Below, in pieces: positions 12,690-24,716 of a stretch of DNA of 64,000 bases. A program made the translations under genes and the position numbers. The notes below the pieces were generated by a model. The model searched no databases, was not told the DNA's origin, and saw nothing but the letters and a program-made list of their open reading frames with translations. Origin of the DNA: Fasciola hepatica (Eukaryota; Platyhelminthes; Trematoda; Plagiorchiida; Fasciolidae); NCBI GenBank assembly GCA_948099385.1, contig CANUEZ040000183.1, forward strand, positions 1,674,001-1,738,000, in the 5' to 3' direction. Positions within the stretch are counted from its first letter, which is position 1, and the number at the start of each line of letters is the position of its first letter.

Positions 12690-13082
12690 TCCATGTTTAT
12701 CTACGTAAATTCTATCAATTAGAATGACTGGCCCACTAAGTTTGATGAATTCCAATTTTATTGACCGAGTCTTATCTGGATCAGTCAGCAAAACGTGGTC
12801 ATACCGGGCCCGAAAGACACAATAAAGTAATCAGATGCACAGTGTGGATGAAATGTAAATGAGCATGTACGTGTGTGAGGTCAACCTAGTGTTTAGCGTA
12901 TAAGAACCAGCCTCCAGGATAAGATAAGTCGACGGTAAAACAACCGGTGATGACACCGGGAAAAGCAAACCTACGAAAGAGCGTGGTCAAGTGAAAAGAT
13001 AAAACGGTGTACTCAGTGGGAACAGGGCTGAGACCGGTGACCTGAGGAGAGCTCGAATTTGTTTACTGCTTTCGTTACGGAA
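12690..13082 (+). repeat. Diverged, deleted part of block c (unit U2)
   Basis: 12690-12800 matches about 2830-2945, then the alignment jumps to about 5150-5600, so roughly 2.2 kb present in U1 is missing. Substitutions are frequent throughout this part. Confidence 0.65.
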
Positions 13083-14345
13083 ACCTGGACATCAAAAACC
13101 TTATGACGACCAATTTGTGCAGCACAACGCAGTTCAGCTGCCAGGACTTGATGGCAGTTCCTGAATTGATCGAGATGGTGTAGGAACGAGGACCGAAACG
13201 ACGTCAGTACCGGATTAAAAATGTTCATCGATCACAATTGGATCACTGGTTGAATTAATTCCAGGACACTACAAATAAGAAAGTAAGGTTGTGTCAGAAC
13301 GAGGGATTCATTCAAAGATTTCATGTTACATGGTAGTCAGCGTCTGACTTCAAAAACGTGTGTGATCATTGTGTACATAAAAACGTCAGTGCATAAAGGA
13401 GTGCCACACAAAGGGATGTTGTGAAACCATGGAAAATATGGGAAATGCACAAGTACCTACAAGTGACACTCATGGTAGTGCCTAAACACAATACACGTAA
13501 AATACACCAATAGCCAAATAGCCATATTCGTTCTCTGATTAAGTTGGGCCTCCTTAATCAAGTAGGACCGAGAATACAGGTAAATTCACACGACTTAGTA
13601 CTAAATATCCATGATCTGATTGTTCACTTGCACACATCGTTTTGGTGATCACAGTTTTACAGTCATCTCCTGTATCTCAGTGACTTTGTCTCTATGTATC
13701 CACACTGTGATCAAATATCCATTAAAATTGTACTGAGACTTGATCGCCCAACGAAAACCGAAACAACAGAATGAATATGCTTTGGTCACATGACGTTGGT
13801 GTGAACAACCTTGAGTGCTACTAATTTGTATCCGTCAGCTGAGGCAGCCTAATCGCAACCAACTTGATTGACCGAGATCTAAATTAGTTATCCTCCTTAC
13901 CAGACTCCGAATGCGACAACACACGAGACTGATTGCACTTCGGCCAATTTCGTCGACTGATCACACATGCAACGTGCATTATGCCCAAGTCCACGCTGTG
14001 TAGTTGGAGGTTGACTGGGAGGACTGGTGTGACAAGTTCATGTTAAACTAGAGCCAATTTTTCAGGGGGATAGTTCATGATACACACGAAACTCGAAATT
14101 TCATAATAGCTCTGGTGGCCATACTTTAAACACCTATAAAATTCTGCACACTGAGCTGTTCTACAACGCCAATCCTGTCGTTTCATTACGAACATTGTCA
14201 TAGCCAGAGTTCATCTCTCCTAACAGAAAACCTCAGTCAACCACCGACAGCTAATCTGTTCAGTTAGTATTCGGGTATGATCAGCACCAGACGTAGTCGC
14301 TACATTTGATCGACAAATCAACGGGAACTGATCCTTCTGGCCATA
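13083..14345 (+). repeat. Near-identical part of block c (unit U2)
   Basis: This matches 5603-6867 with offset about 7480 and, inverted, 25490-26750. The first about 100 bp differ at roughly one base in eight. From about 13183 to 14345 the copies are almost identical apart from scattered single-base changes and a 3-bp indel near 13965. The abrupt change points to a conversion or recombination boundary. Confidence 0.9.
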
Positions 14346-15116
14346 GTTTTTCTTCTTTGGAGGGTTACTCTGTGCCTGGAAACCTTTTCCCGTGAATCCA
14401 TTGGTCATTAAAAGATAAAATACGTGTTCTTCAGTTTTCCTGGGGTTAGAGTGGAGGTCCGCTGTAGGTGGGACCTTCGAAGACAGCAGCAATTAACAAT
14501 ACTACCCACACTACTGGATACGATAGTGTCCACGTGAGATCTCTCTTTATCCAGCTAAAACACTACAGATATTAGGACAATATTATACACAAAATAAATC
14601 CAATGTAGTGTTACACATACACGTTTTATAAGTATGGGATAAAATATCCATCGTACATTCGTTCTACGTGGCACGGTGTAGTTCTACTAGTCAACGATAT
14701 CTAGCACGTACCATCACTAACAATATCGCTCACAGGTGATTACCGCGTGATCAATTCCACTGTGATTTATGAATGGTGTTAGAAATAAACTCACTCCAAC
14801 CACTTCGTTATAAATCAAAGTACAAAACGATGGCAGTTATCTGAAGCCCTAACTTCCCCTTATTGAGACTGCCACGTGATAGCCACGTAGATACACACAA
14901 GCGAATTCAATCTTCCTATGCGGCTTTGAAACGGATGGTCAACTGAATTTCACATTGCCTATCGGAAATTCATCTCGTTTTCCATGGATATGTTTGGCAC
15001 AAAACCAAGTGATCTGCGAACAAACTGAAATGAACAGGTAAAACAATCGACGCCAGCTCATTCTATACAATGAGTAATGCAACTCGGCACAACAAACGTA
15101 GCACTGCCGTTCCGAG

Positions 15117-15153
<37 letters not shown>

Positions 15154-15590
15154 GACTCAGGTGTCACAAAGTCTGCAGCACACCATCAAGGAGGAAAATA
15201 ATTACGAGCTCCAGCAATAGTCGTCGTGTAAATGTGCGTAACACTAATCAACACAAAGAATCTCACCGATCCCAACCAAATTCTAAACTGTTTGAAGGAT
15301 CATAACTATAGCATTTTGGTTCACACTTGAAGTTGGAACCGACAATCGACCAACATCCTGTCACACGTGTAATATTCGCAAAATATCATGACTTCAATCC
15401 CAGATCCGCTTATCGGAAGTTCATTTGGACACCCTAGTACCTCGATTTTCAAAGCCTCTGATACAACCCTAGTCTAGATCTGAGGCTTTTCAGTTGAGTT
15501 AGACGAAAAGTGCACCAGACAACATTTGGTTCCAGCCGAAGTTATTAGAAAAACTTGAAAGTTCACCTTATGATCTTCTGAAATCATATG
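14346..15590 (+). repeat. Block f (U2), inverted copy at 24226-25489
   Basis: The reverse complement is found in U3; paired coordinates sum to about 39833 before the trinucleotide repeat. The arms are almost identical. An uninterrupted 90-codon frame (14220-14492 minus, 25341-25613 plus) spans the c/f boundary with identical translation, but it begins at TTG and shows no known domain. Homology fades at about 15590, shortly after the word GATCTTCTGAA. Confidence 0.9.
15118..15153. repeat. (TTA)12 microsatellite
   Basis: Twelve uninterrupted TTA units inside block f. The inverted U3 copy at 24659-24714 has about eighteen units, a clear length polymorphism between otherwise near-identical arms. 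Confidence 0.98.
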
Positions 15591-16050
15591 AATGCATCAA
15601 CGTAGCATCACTGAAGAGTGCAGACTTTTCCTTGTAGTGCATGTGCATAAAGGTAGAGGCATGAATCAAATGGTGCGTATTCCATCAAATTAGTCGCACA
15701 TAGCATTTATTACTAACTCTCTCCAGTTCTCTGTTTTAGTACGACCCAACCTCCGGCACCCCGATGAGAGAACAACTCATCAGAGAAACAAAGAAACTCA
15801 AGCCTGCTGGTGGGAAGACTACTCTTAGTCGCACAACACAAAAGAATATCGTGGTTCCTGCATTGGTCAATATTAACATTCAGACCCTGTTTGGAAAGAT
15901 TACTTTCGTAACCAGTGTTCTGAACTCTCGGATACATAAGGGCACCCATCTTGCTTATATCTAAGATTCTCGGTCGGACGAAATCATTGAATGTATTGAT
16001 GTTTGGCAGATTTTGACAATGATTTTTTAGGTGATCCAAATGTGAAAAGT
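15591..16050. other. Unassigned stretch
   Basis: A 121-codon minus-strand frame (15713-16078) runs into the adjacent tRNA-like sequence. Its translation matches nothing I recognise, and it may be the body of the SINE whose tRNA-like head lies at 16053-16135. I see no other signal. Confidence 0.4.
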
Positions 16051-16052
16051 CT

Positions 16053-16135
16053 TTGGCCCCGGCGGGATTCGAACTCAAGCATGGTCACCACACTCGCTTT
16101 AGTACCGCGAGTGCTCTACCAGCTCAGCGGTTTCT
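16053..16135 (-). repeat. tRNA-derived SINE head (minus strand)
   Basis: On the minus strand a GAGCTGGTAGAGC run gives an A box and GAGTTCGAATCCC a B box. Between them CTCGC and GCGAG can pair around an oversized loop, and a G/C-rich acceptor-like end follows. The distorted anticodon loop argues for a tRNA-derived retroelement or pseudogene rather than a working tRNA. Confidence 0.55.
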
Positions 16136-16139
16136 TAGT

Positions 16140-16975
16140 GCAGTAGCTCTGAGTTCAAAAAAATTGCGACTAAACGCATGCGGCAAATGGTTCTCATATT
16201 TAGGGCTCTAAGTATCCTTCGTTCAACCGGTCAGCACTAAAAGAAGCCAAATGCTGCAGGATGTTAACATTTTGCATACTCTTCTCAATGGTCACTAATC
16301 TGAAACTTACACTAAATGGTATTGGCAAATACAATGAACGAACATGAAGCACTAACTAACGCGTTTCTCCAAAAAAGGACTCAGTCTTAATTATTTCCTT
16401 TATCAAAAAAACGCACTAGGGCTTAAATTTGAGGATGCCTTTACCCAAAAAGGTAAAACAGGGTCTAATTTCCTCACGTAAAATGAAATAATTTCATATG
16501 AGTACCCGTTTATAGTAGTGGAAGTTTTAATAGTTTTCGAACTGTATTTAGTCAAGTGCAATCATTTCCTCCTTTTCTGTATAATCCCGAACTTCAGATT
16601 ATAGTTCCGGCAAATTCATTTCCTAGAAAACACTGACTGCAGTCTCTCACGTTTAGCAACAGAGCTTTCTTTAAATGAACATATTTTGGTTAAGTAGCCC
16701 TCTCGTAGTTTGATGGCAACGCAACTATTGGTGGTCTTATTTCACGAATTCATCATTTATTTCGATATTTATTGAGGATTAGGCTTGATAAGTTTTACTG
16801 ACACCTCTCCGTTCTACGATGAATTTAAGTAGCAGGAGATTGGATTTGATTAACAAATAATGCATCACGCAGCAACAACGCATAACAGTACTTTCATGGA
16901 TTTCAATGGTAATTGAAGATTTGTTACTGCATCTTGAAGTATTTGTTAATCCTTCAGTGGTTTGAATGTGAGAGA
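16140..16975. other. Unassigned stretch
   Basis: AT-rich sequence without long frames, domain-like translations or repeats matching elsewhere in the window. I see nothing that supports a gene. Confidence 0.4.
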
Positions 16976-16979
16976 TGTG

Positions 16980-17460
16980 TTTTTGTTGGTTCAATAAATG
17001 GCAAATCGAGTTTTCACTACTACGAAGTCCGAAGAACCGGATCGGTTTTGGATTTGAGGCCCCATCCCCGGGCACAATCCGCGGTACGTGTACCGATTCT
17101 TACAAAAGACAAACAGATTAACGATAATCGCGAAGAAGTTAACCCATCTACTACTTCCTGGAATTATTCTTCACTGGCCATCCGACATCAGCGAGTTGTA
17201 CTTGCTTTTACTTTTACGCAAACAACTCCTGCAGGACGACTAGTCGATTTCATGAATGCCTCTGATGGCGGCTTCCCATGCGTTGCGATCGGAGGCAAGG
17301 TCAACGCATAGTGAAATCCAGTTCTTGCACCACATACGAAGTCCTAAAACTGATTGAAGGCCTAGATGTTCTCTGATCTTCAAGGCGAAATTTCCGGTTT
17401 GGACAAAGTGATGCTGGAATGCCTTCGTATAGGAGTTCCACATTGGATCGATGGAGAACA
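16980..17460 (-). pseudogene. Possible LINE 3' end fragment
   Basis: A minus-strand frame (17240-17515) contains A-S-D-R-N-A-W-E-A-A-I-R near its end. This is similar in position and style to the arginine/tryptophan-rich last residues of LINE proteins (compare the W-R-S-C-I-H ending near 43800). It directly abuts the left LTR of the Gypsy element. The evidence is short and I hold the call loosely. Confidence 0.3.
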
Positions 17461-17465
17461 GGGCA

Positions 17466-17752
17466 GGTGACGTAATCTTAACTGAACTGACAGGACGTAT
17501 TGAAATTGCCCCCACCCAGAACTACGCAAACGAAAGTAGCAAGAGGACCAAGGTTGCGAAAAGCACGTTAGTTGTATTGCAGAATGGATTTGTATAAATA
17601 CGGTAAAGAGAAAATAATTGGTGGACTCGAAGATGGCCAGTCACAGAAAGCTCTTGTTGGACTTGTCCGCAGCGATCCCGATTGGCTAAGGCTCATCTGC
17701 GTGCGCGGCTACTAAGCTGTACGTGGCCATATCACATGTGACAGCTGCTGAA
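17466..17752 (-). repeat. Gypsy LTR, left copy (3' LTR of the minus-strand element)
   Basis: This is a direct repeat of 19566-19856, sharing long words such as AACTGACAGGACGTATTGAA and CCACCCAGAACTACGCAAAC. The two copies are diverged by an estimated 10-15%, mostly substitutions, indicating an old insertion. Outer ends are placed where similarity stops and are approximate. Confidence 0.8.
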
Positions 17753-19551
17753 TCATCACACTAATCCCAAAGGAGTGGAGTCAACTTCATGGTCCAAGTA
17801 TGTCCAAGGTCGTGTAACACACCAAAATACTCAATTGATTCAAGAGGATTAGGATGTTTCCCGTTTGATGTCACGGATTTGATCTTTCGTAAATAAGGAT
17901 ACCTCCAATCGTTCAGCAGAGACACATGCAGACCAAACGGCAAGAAACTGTATTGGAACATGCCCATAGAGTGTTAAAAGTTTGTGGTGGTTTGGACTCC
18001 ATGTGCAGCCGAATTTGCAAGTACACATCAGCCAGATCGATTTTTGAGAAAAACTTGCTACCGAGCATGTATTTCATGAAGTCCTCGGGTTCCACCGTAA
18101 TTGCCGCGCATTTCCGTAAACGAGGGTTCAAGTTCAATCCGTAATCACCGCAAATCCGGGGCGTTTGTCCGTTGCTCTTCATTGCCACCACAATCAGGTT
18201 CGCCCCATTGGATGAAGTCACACGCGCGATGACACCGTCTTGTCCCATTTTGGTAAGCATCTTCAGAACGTCCTCTCTCTGGCCGCACGGCAAAACTCGG
18301 CATTTCAGGAATACCGGATCACTATCCACGTCCAACTTCGCGGGCTCAACCGCCATGCCACCTTTATTGTTCGAGCATCATGCGATCAACTGCTTAAAAA
18401 CAAGCTAATTCACCGGATTGTCGGACGTCGATTGCTCCAAGGCACGCAGAGCCTTCAAGTCCAGAATCGATGGACTGTCTACGGAAATTAGGGATCGTAC
18501 CTGGGTATAGTCGCTCCCCAACCGAACCATTAGCGTAGTCTCACCTAGTAATGAAAGTCGACGCCCAGTAACACCGTGAATGAGCATGGCAGTGGGTTGT
18601 ATGGATACACTGGACTGAATCAAGTCGAACACTGATTTCGGAATAATGGGCTCACAGCTCCCGGTATCCACAACGAAATGATGTTTCAAGCCGTATTGGA
18701 ACTGGACTGATTTGTACAGGAATTGGTTTGATTCACCCGAAATCTTCAGCGTGTGTACCGAACTGTCATCAATTTTCGGATCTTTAGAGGTTGCATTCAT
18801 CACATTGCACTTGGATTGATGGCACACCTTGAGAATGTGATCAGGCTTTCCACAAGAATGGCATATCGCATAACGAAAGCGACAGGTGGAAATTGCGTGG
18901 AATTCGCTGCGCGATACACACCGACTCGGTTGTACTGGTTCGCGTTCAGGAATCATTTTGTTACCAGGCTTCGGTTGAGGCGCCTGATTTGTGGGGGCTG
19001 GTTTACGAGAACCAGCATGTTGGTAGTGCACTACGGAATGTACAGCCGTCGCCTCGGCCACGTCATCCAATTGTTCGCGCGTTGACCGGGCCTCAGAGGA
19101 CGTAAGTTCGGGATTAAGCAATAGCTTCTTTTGCAATTCCAGATGATTTATATCGGCAATGAGATGGTCACGCAACTGGGTCACCAACTGATCACCGAAA
19201 TCACACTTTGCAACCTGTGTCTGAAGTGTCAGGATGAATTCACTGAACTTCATGTTGGGACAACGAACTAGCAATACAAATTTGGCACTTTCGGAAATTG
19301 ACCGGAACCAGGTGGCCTAGCAGTAGAGCTTCCAACTCGTCGAACGGAACTGCAGCAGGGACTCTCGGATATGCGGGATTTTCCATCGACGACTACATTG
19401 AATGACCGCCATCCGTCAAGAAAAATGCAGTCTGGTTCTCCTTCTACACATCCTTCTGTATGCTACGCCATAACTCAGAACGTTCAATCCGGTCTTCAGT
19501 TTCAGATGCACTATCATGAACGTTCAGCTGTTCAATACTGGGAAGCTCCAT
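17753..19551 (-). pseudogene. Internally deleted CsRn1-like Ty3/Gypsy gag-pol
   Basis: This is the internal region of a minus-strand LTR retrotransposon. Gag probably starts at the ATG at 19549-19551 and is broken by frameshifts. The long frame 18405-19274 gives a nucleocapsid zinc knuckle (C138, C141, H146, C151 of that frame) and an aspartic protease site V-D-T-G-S (D203). A second frame (17913-18356) starts the reverse transcriptase, with T-P-R-I-C-G-D-Y and the K-I-D-L-A-D-V-Y block. The polymerase then shifts frame at about 17925-17965 and stops short, before its Y-x-D-D motif. RNase H and integrase are absent, so the element is dead. Such elements normally exceed 4.5 kb; here only 1.8 kb remains between LTRs. 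Confidence 0.82.
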
Positions 19552-19552
19552 G

Positions 19553-19565
19553 ACGCGACGCCAAT
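19553..19565 (-). other. Primer binding site of the Gypsy element (probable)
   Basis: On the minus strand the right LTR ends ...TACTACA and is followed two bases later by TGGCGTCGCGTCA. A TGG start just inside the 5' LTR is the expected layout for a tRNA primer binding site. The priming tRNA cannot be named from sequence alone. Confidence 0.5.
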
Positions 19566-19856
19566 TGTAGTAATCTGAACTGAACTGACAGGACGTATTG
19601 AAATTGCCCCCACCCAGAACTACGCAAACGAAAGTAGCAAGAGGACCAAGGTTGCGAAATAGCACATCAGTTGTATTACAGAACGGGTTTGTATAAATGT
19701 GTTAAATCAGAGAAGATAATTGGTAGCTTCGAAGATAACCGATCACAGGGAGCTTTTGTTGGACTTGTCCGCGGCGATTCTGATTGGTTGAGGCTTATTC
19801 GCTTGCGTGGTTACGAAACTGTACGTGGCCGTATCACGTGTGATAGTTGCTGATTT
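19566..19856 (-). repeat. Gypsy LTR, right copy (5' LTR of the minus-strand element)
   Basis: Partner of 17466-17752. It lies upstream of gag on the minus strand, and its inner end is next to the putative primer binding site, which fixes the orientation of the element. Confidence 0.8.
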
Positions 19857-20344
19857 ACCATGGCAGGATCCCTGGAGACTGTGCCACTGAAGAAAATAGG
19901 AAAACACTTCCATAAGCGAGTGGATTTTTCTTACAGTAGGCTTTAGGTCGACCGGAAGATGAAACAGCTTACTTCATCGCATCCTTCTTCGCAATGGAAT
20001 ACGGGAATTCATTGATCAATCACTGGAAATATTTATTGCTCTTTGGGGACTCCATTCTTTACCTGATTGCAGAATAATCTTCACAAAAATCGACTGTGTT
20101 AAGTTTATGCTCATGGCGTCTTGCTTTGAAACCACGTTTGGTATGAATAATGTGGAAAATATCTGAAGACGTTTTCGAGGGTCGTCAATGTCACATGATT
20201 CGCATCTGAGCCATTGGGGTGGGTGTTTTCACTGGTTTCTGTACGCACTAGTCATAAAATCTCCCCAACCATATTGCATCATTTTTCAGCGAGTTTGCTC
20301 GGCAGACAAACTTATTATTTTGCTATTTTATTATTTGTATAATA
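19857..20344. other. Unassigned stretch
   Basis: No long frame, repeat match or RNA-like signal is seen between the Gypsy LTR and the SINE. Confidence 0.4.
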
Positions 20345-20530
20345 CGATTCATCACGCAGCTTGAATGCGCAACTCCCCATTGAAAACCATGGAAGCACTG
20401 TACAGCTGTTTCATCCTTTTTAGAAATCACCAGCAGTGCACATCCACCGAACCCCCACGGGGACTCGAACCCGGGGTGAACGATTGTGAATCGAACACCT
20501 TAACCACAAGGCTATCCGGGCTGGCTCTCA
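20345..20530 (-). repeat. tRNA-derived SINE, minus-strand copy
   Basis: Read on the minus strand it begins with a tRNA-like head: GATAGCCTTGTGGTTAAGG as A box region and GGGTTCGAGTCCCCG as B box. About 110 bp of body follow, ending near GCTGCGTGATGAATC. The same body is present inverted at 20738-20885. The anticodon arm pairs poorly, so a functional tRNA is unlikely. Confidence 0.7.
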
Positions 20531-20737
20531 ACGGTATTGTTGAACATCTACACTACATGATATAGCACCCTTCCGTCACTGGCTTTGAACGGTAACAACC
20601 CGCTTCCCGCACAGCGATCGACCCCTGTGATGGAGCCTCAATACAACGAAGGCATTCTGTTATGAACAACCTACAGAGCTTGATTACTATGTGCAACTGA
20701 GTAGTAGGAAATTAGATTTGTATATTATGATTTATCA

Positions 20738-20885
20738 TTTACCCCGAGTTCGAGTCTCCGTGGGGGTTCGATGGATGCGCACTGCTGATGATTCCTAAAA
20801 AGGATGGAACAGCTGTGCAATGCTTCCATGGTTTTCGATGTGGAGTTGTGCGTTCAAGCTGCATGATGAACCATACAAATCTATT
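20738..20885 (+). repeat. tRNA-derived SINE, plus-strand copy truncated at its head
   Basis: This starts at the B box (CGAGTTCGAGTCTCC) and matches the reverse complement of 20345-20490 through the body and tail. Its tail forms the first bases of repeat 20860-23565, and the window's first bases are the same tail, so the SINE sits at the left edge of both long direct repeats. Confidence 0.7.
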
Positions 20886-23565
20886 CTCCTGACACTCAAC
20901 TGAACATTTTACAATTTCTTTAAACAGATGAAAGGTTTTCGACAGACGATAAGTTCCGCAGCGTTTTGCTTCAACTTTACAGGGCAACCGTTGTTTTTTG
21001 CACTTCCGTTTGTTCAGTAGATCCACATCCCGGCTACTGATAACATCGCTAGTAAATAGTGTTTGAATATTTCCTGCCTCAGCCATATGGGTGCGTTGAA
21101 ATGGTCCACGGTCATTTGGATTAGACACATGGGTTGTGTGAGGAGAGATATTAGGATTAGATCAATGCGTCCAACTGCAAGATTACAGTCACATAGTCCT
21201 GATATGAGTTATTCGGTTGACAGTGGTCAACTTATGGCTACAGTAACTGAGGGGCTTGGATGAATGTTTTCCATGTGCACAGAGCGGCTGACAAAAGACG
21301 AATGTTGACTGTCTTTGCGGTGGCCATTGTGTGTAAACGGATGTGTATGTATGTGAACACTAACGAACGACAATTCCCGCATTCCCCACACAAAAGGGCA
21401 GTCGTGACGCATGTGCCCAAGAACCAATCAGTCTATCACGCGTCACTGTCCACACCGACCACTGACAGAAAACCTACTGCCTACTCTTCACACCAACGCG
21501 CCATCCAATCAGACTTATGACACATTGTGATCCCACTCAAGTAATCACATCTGCACACCACGCCTGGCAGTCAATACCAACGTCATGTGTCCATGTATTC
21601 CTTGCCTCACTATATGAATGGGTCATTGTTGGTTACAGCTAAATACATTTCCCGCACGTGTTCGTGGTTACCTTTAGACTGGGACTAGACGATCGAGAAA
21701 TCATTCATCAGGGGTAATCCAGAGGTTTGCGCGCTGACACAACGTCGACTGTTTCGTCTAAACTCCTGTGTATTATGATGAAGAAAGTATTTGTTTTTAT
21801 TCGAATTTCGACACCAACTGTGAGTAGAACAAAGTAACCCGTGAAATCAGTTAGTCAGTCATCATGACAGATATGTAGTCGGCCCGTTGAATAGTGGGCT
21901 GGGAGGAGAGCCAACCAATCCAGAGGTAGGGCGATCGCATCGGAACAGCGTCAAAGGTTGTGTCACACACGGTGGCCTGCATCACCGTCACCGTCGAGGA
22001 GGAATGCACCGACTTATGCCCACGGACGTTCATGTCCTCACTCTGAATAAAACTCATCATTATGTCAGGTTAACAACTGATTGCTTTCGGCGCCCATATT
22101 ACGGATTGTGTTCTTCACAAGCAGCACAGATTGAGCAGAAAACGAATCAGCTCTCTGCGCGTTACTACAATGCTATACACACTTGCAAACTTTAGATCAA
22201 AATAGCTGAACCATTGACTGAAAATCATTTGGGTAAATAAAGTTCACATTTGTGAAAATTGACACATTGTCTTCGAAATGATGGTTCAATTATTTGAACA
22301 AACTGTCAATTTTTTGCAATCATTTTGATTGTGTGAGGCAGCATTACGAAGTGCCATGCTCAATGCATCTCTAATATTGAGTCTCTAAATTCCCCTTCCA
22401 CTTTTCCAGTTGTCATCTATCTCGTCTCTCATGCTTTGACTTGATTCGTCTCCGAAGTTGCAAGTACATTAGTAGTGATCACAATCTTCCTGAGAATATG
22501 ACCATTTTCTGGAGACTATATTGGATTTATTTTATCTACGATATTTTCTGACGCTTGATTTTGACTTCACCGTTTTATTCGGTTGCGTACGTTCAACTGA
22601 ACTCATTTTACCGAGGTTTCCGTTGACCTCGATTTAGAATTACTTTCACTTTTCACCGACTGTACACACGATCAGTTTGCTTTCCGCTTCACCGTAGCGT
22701 TCGTTTGCCTCTCTGTATTTCTCGCATCGGTACTGTTTCGGTACCATGATACAAAGAATACACTCTCGCATCTGTCCATCGACTCAAGTCCTCTCTGTTC
22801 ATTCGATAAAGGGGATTTCGTTCGTAAATCGCTGTGAGACCTCATAAAAAACACGTTTACAAGCCGCACTTGAGCTTTTTCTATAAATTCAAAGCCAGTG
22901 GTTGACCAAAACGATGCCAAATCAATAGACTGTTACATCTCATTAAATGCACCGTGTACATCACCCCGCGTATGTATATATGGAGGTCACGCCCGCTAGA
23001 TTTGGGTGATTAGTGTGTGTTAACATGTTTAACGCACTGGTGGGTTTTCGATTGCTACACGAAATATTCATGTCACACAGAGACAGTAATGTGAGAATAT
23101 AGAACTGTCAACCACACGATTTCGCTGATTCCGTCAGTGTGTTTGGAGGAATAGGGGGAGGGCAATTGGGTTCGGGGGATAGGCATATGAAAGACAGTGA
23201 GAGCGAGAATACATGCGTGGGTTTGTGCTCTGTTCAGTTGACTTGAATTCACCGCGTGAAAATATCGGAGCCCACACAGAAAAACAAACACAGAGAGAGA
23301 GAGAGTCATTCAAAATAGGAACTTGACAAATGATGGTGCGCTAAGCCAAAAAAACACTGTTTCTTATATTTGTATTCGCTTTGCGCATGCGAAACGAATA
23401 CAAGCATTCTTGTTGAATTATCCCGATCCTGAACAAAAAAACATTATTGCTTGTATAGTAGTCTCCCTTCCCAGATTGAAATCTGCCTGATTGTAGTAAC
23501 CTTAAAGCAAAAAGCTCTTCTGATGTGTGAGAAAATTTTCTCTCTATGGAAAACCTCCCTCGGTG
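20860..23565 (+). repeat. Long direct repeat, copy 2 (blocks a and b, unit U3)
   Basis: Direct partner of 1-2706. Differences are sparse single-base changes, for example in the region matching 590, 1300 and 1400-1450. Block a within it is at 21721-22470. Confidence 0.93.
21721..22470 (+). repeat. Block a, copy 3 of 3 (unit U3)
   Basis: Third copy of the 750-bp module. Its 102-codon frame (21887-22195) differs from the U1 frame at only a couple of residues near the C-terminus. Confidence 0.85.
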
Positions 23566-24225
23566 GTGGAAGTATAGGCAAATGGACGCAGTTTTGCCAT
23601 TCCTTTCTTGAGCACAGGTTTGATGGAAGCTGATCTTCAACGATCGGGAATCTTCTTGCAATACAAGCATTGATTAAATGATAATGTAATGACTGGTGTG
23701 AGTATTTGTGCACACTACTTAAGTACAACTGTGGGAAGATTATCAAGTCCGTGGAATTCCTTGCACTTGAGGTTTGACAGCTCTTTGTAAACAGCTTGAG
23801 AGGATAGGTTGTGGGAGACGGAGCTGGTAAAGCTGTGGCGAAGTAGAACGTTAGTACAACTGAACAACAAAGGACGGGATTGCTCGTTGAAGTCGTGGTT
23901 CGGATCTTCGGCATTAACGTTTGAGAACTAGTGTCTTGTGAAGATACCCCTCAAATGTTTGATGTACATCCAAAGTTCTCGACAGTTATTGTTGGCTAGG
24001 AGCACACGATTGTATGCCATTAAGCCTGCAGATCTCTGATTCGATTAACAGAAAGGATTTTCAGTGTGCGATACTTCCCACTTTAGTAGGCACTTCCTTA
24101 CCTACGGCGTAACTTTTTGAGGGACAGAAAGGAAAATCGGTCACTACGGACCTATATGATCTCCAATGGGCAACACACATCGTGACAAAAATTCAAGTAA
24201 CTGGTTAGATGTTGATGTATTAAAC
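23566..24225. other. Unassigned segment at the inversion junction
   Basis: Lies between block b and inverted block f and is found only in U3. A 156-codon minus-strand frame (23444-23914) crosses the junction and has no recognisable domain. If the c-f block was inverted in place, this piece would originally have lain between f and e. Confidence 0.45.
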
Positions 24226-24658
24226 TAAATTCAGAAGATTATGAGGTGAACTTTCAAGTTATTCTAATGACTTCGGCTGGAACCAAATGTTGTCTGGTGC
24301 ACTTTTCGTCTAACTCAACTGAAAAGCATCAGATCTAGACCAGGATTGTATCAGAGGCTTTGAAAATCGAGGTACTAGGGTGTCCAAATGAACTTCCGAT
24401 AAGCGGATCTGGGATTGAAGTCATGATATTTTGCGAATATTACACGTGTGACAGGATGTTGGTCGATTGTCGGTTCCAACTTCAAGTGTGAACCAAAATG
24501 CTATAGTTATGATCCTTCAAACAGTTTAGAATTTGGTTGGGATCGGTGAGATTCTTTGTGTTGATTAGTGTTACGCACATTTACACGACGACTATTGCTG
24601 GAGCTCGTAATTATTTTCCTCCTTGATGTCGTGCTGCAGACTTTGCGACACCTGAGTC

Positions 24659-24716
<58 letters not shown>

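Noticed and set aside
14220..14492. A 90-codon frame identical in two copies (25341-25613 plus strand)
   Set aside because: The surrounding non-coding sequence is equally identical, the frame opens at TTG, and it crosses the block c/f junction. Identity reflects recent duplication only.
20460..20525. A functional tRNA gene on the minus strand (possible CAC anticodon)
   Set aside because: A and B boxes are good but the anticodon and acceptor stems pair poorly, and the sequence continues into a repeated body, which indicates a SINE.
23444..23914. A 156-codon minus-strand frame
   Set aside because: It crosses the boundary between block b and unshared sequence, has low-complexity composition and no domain.
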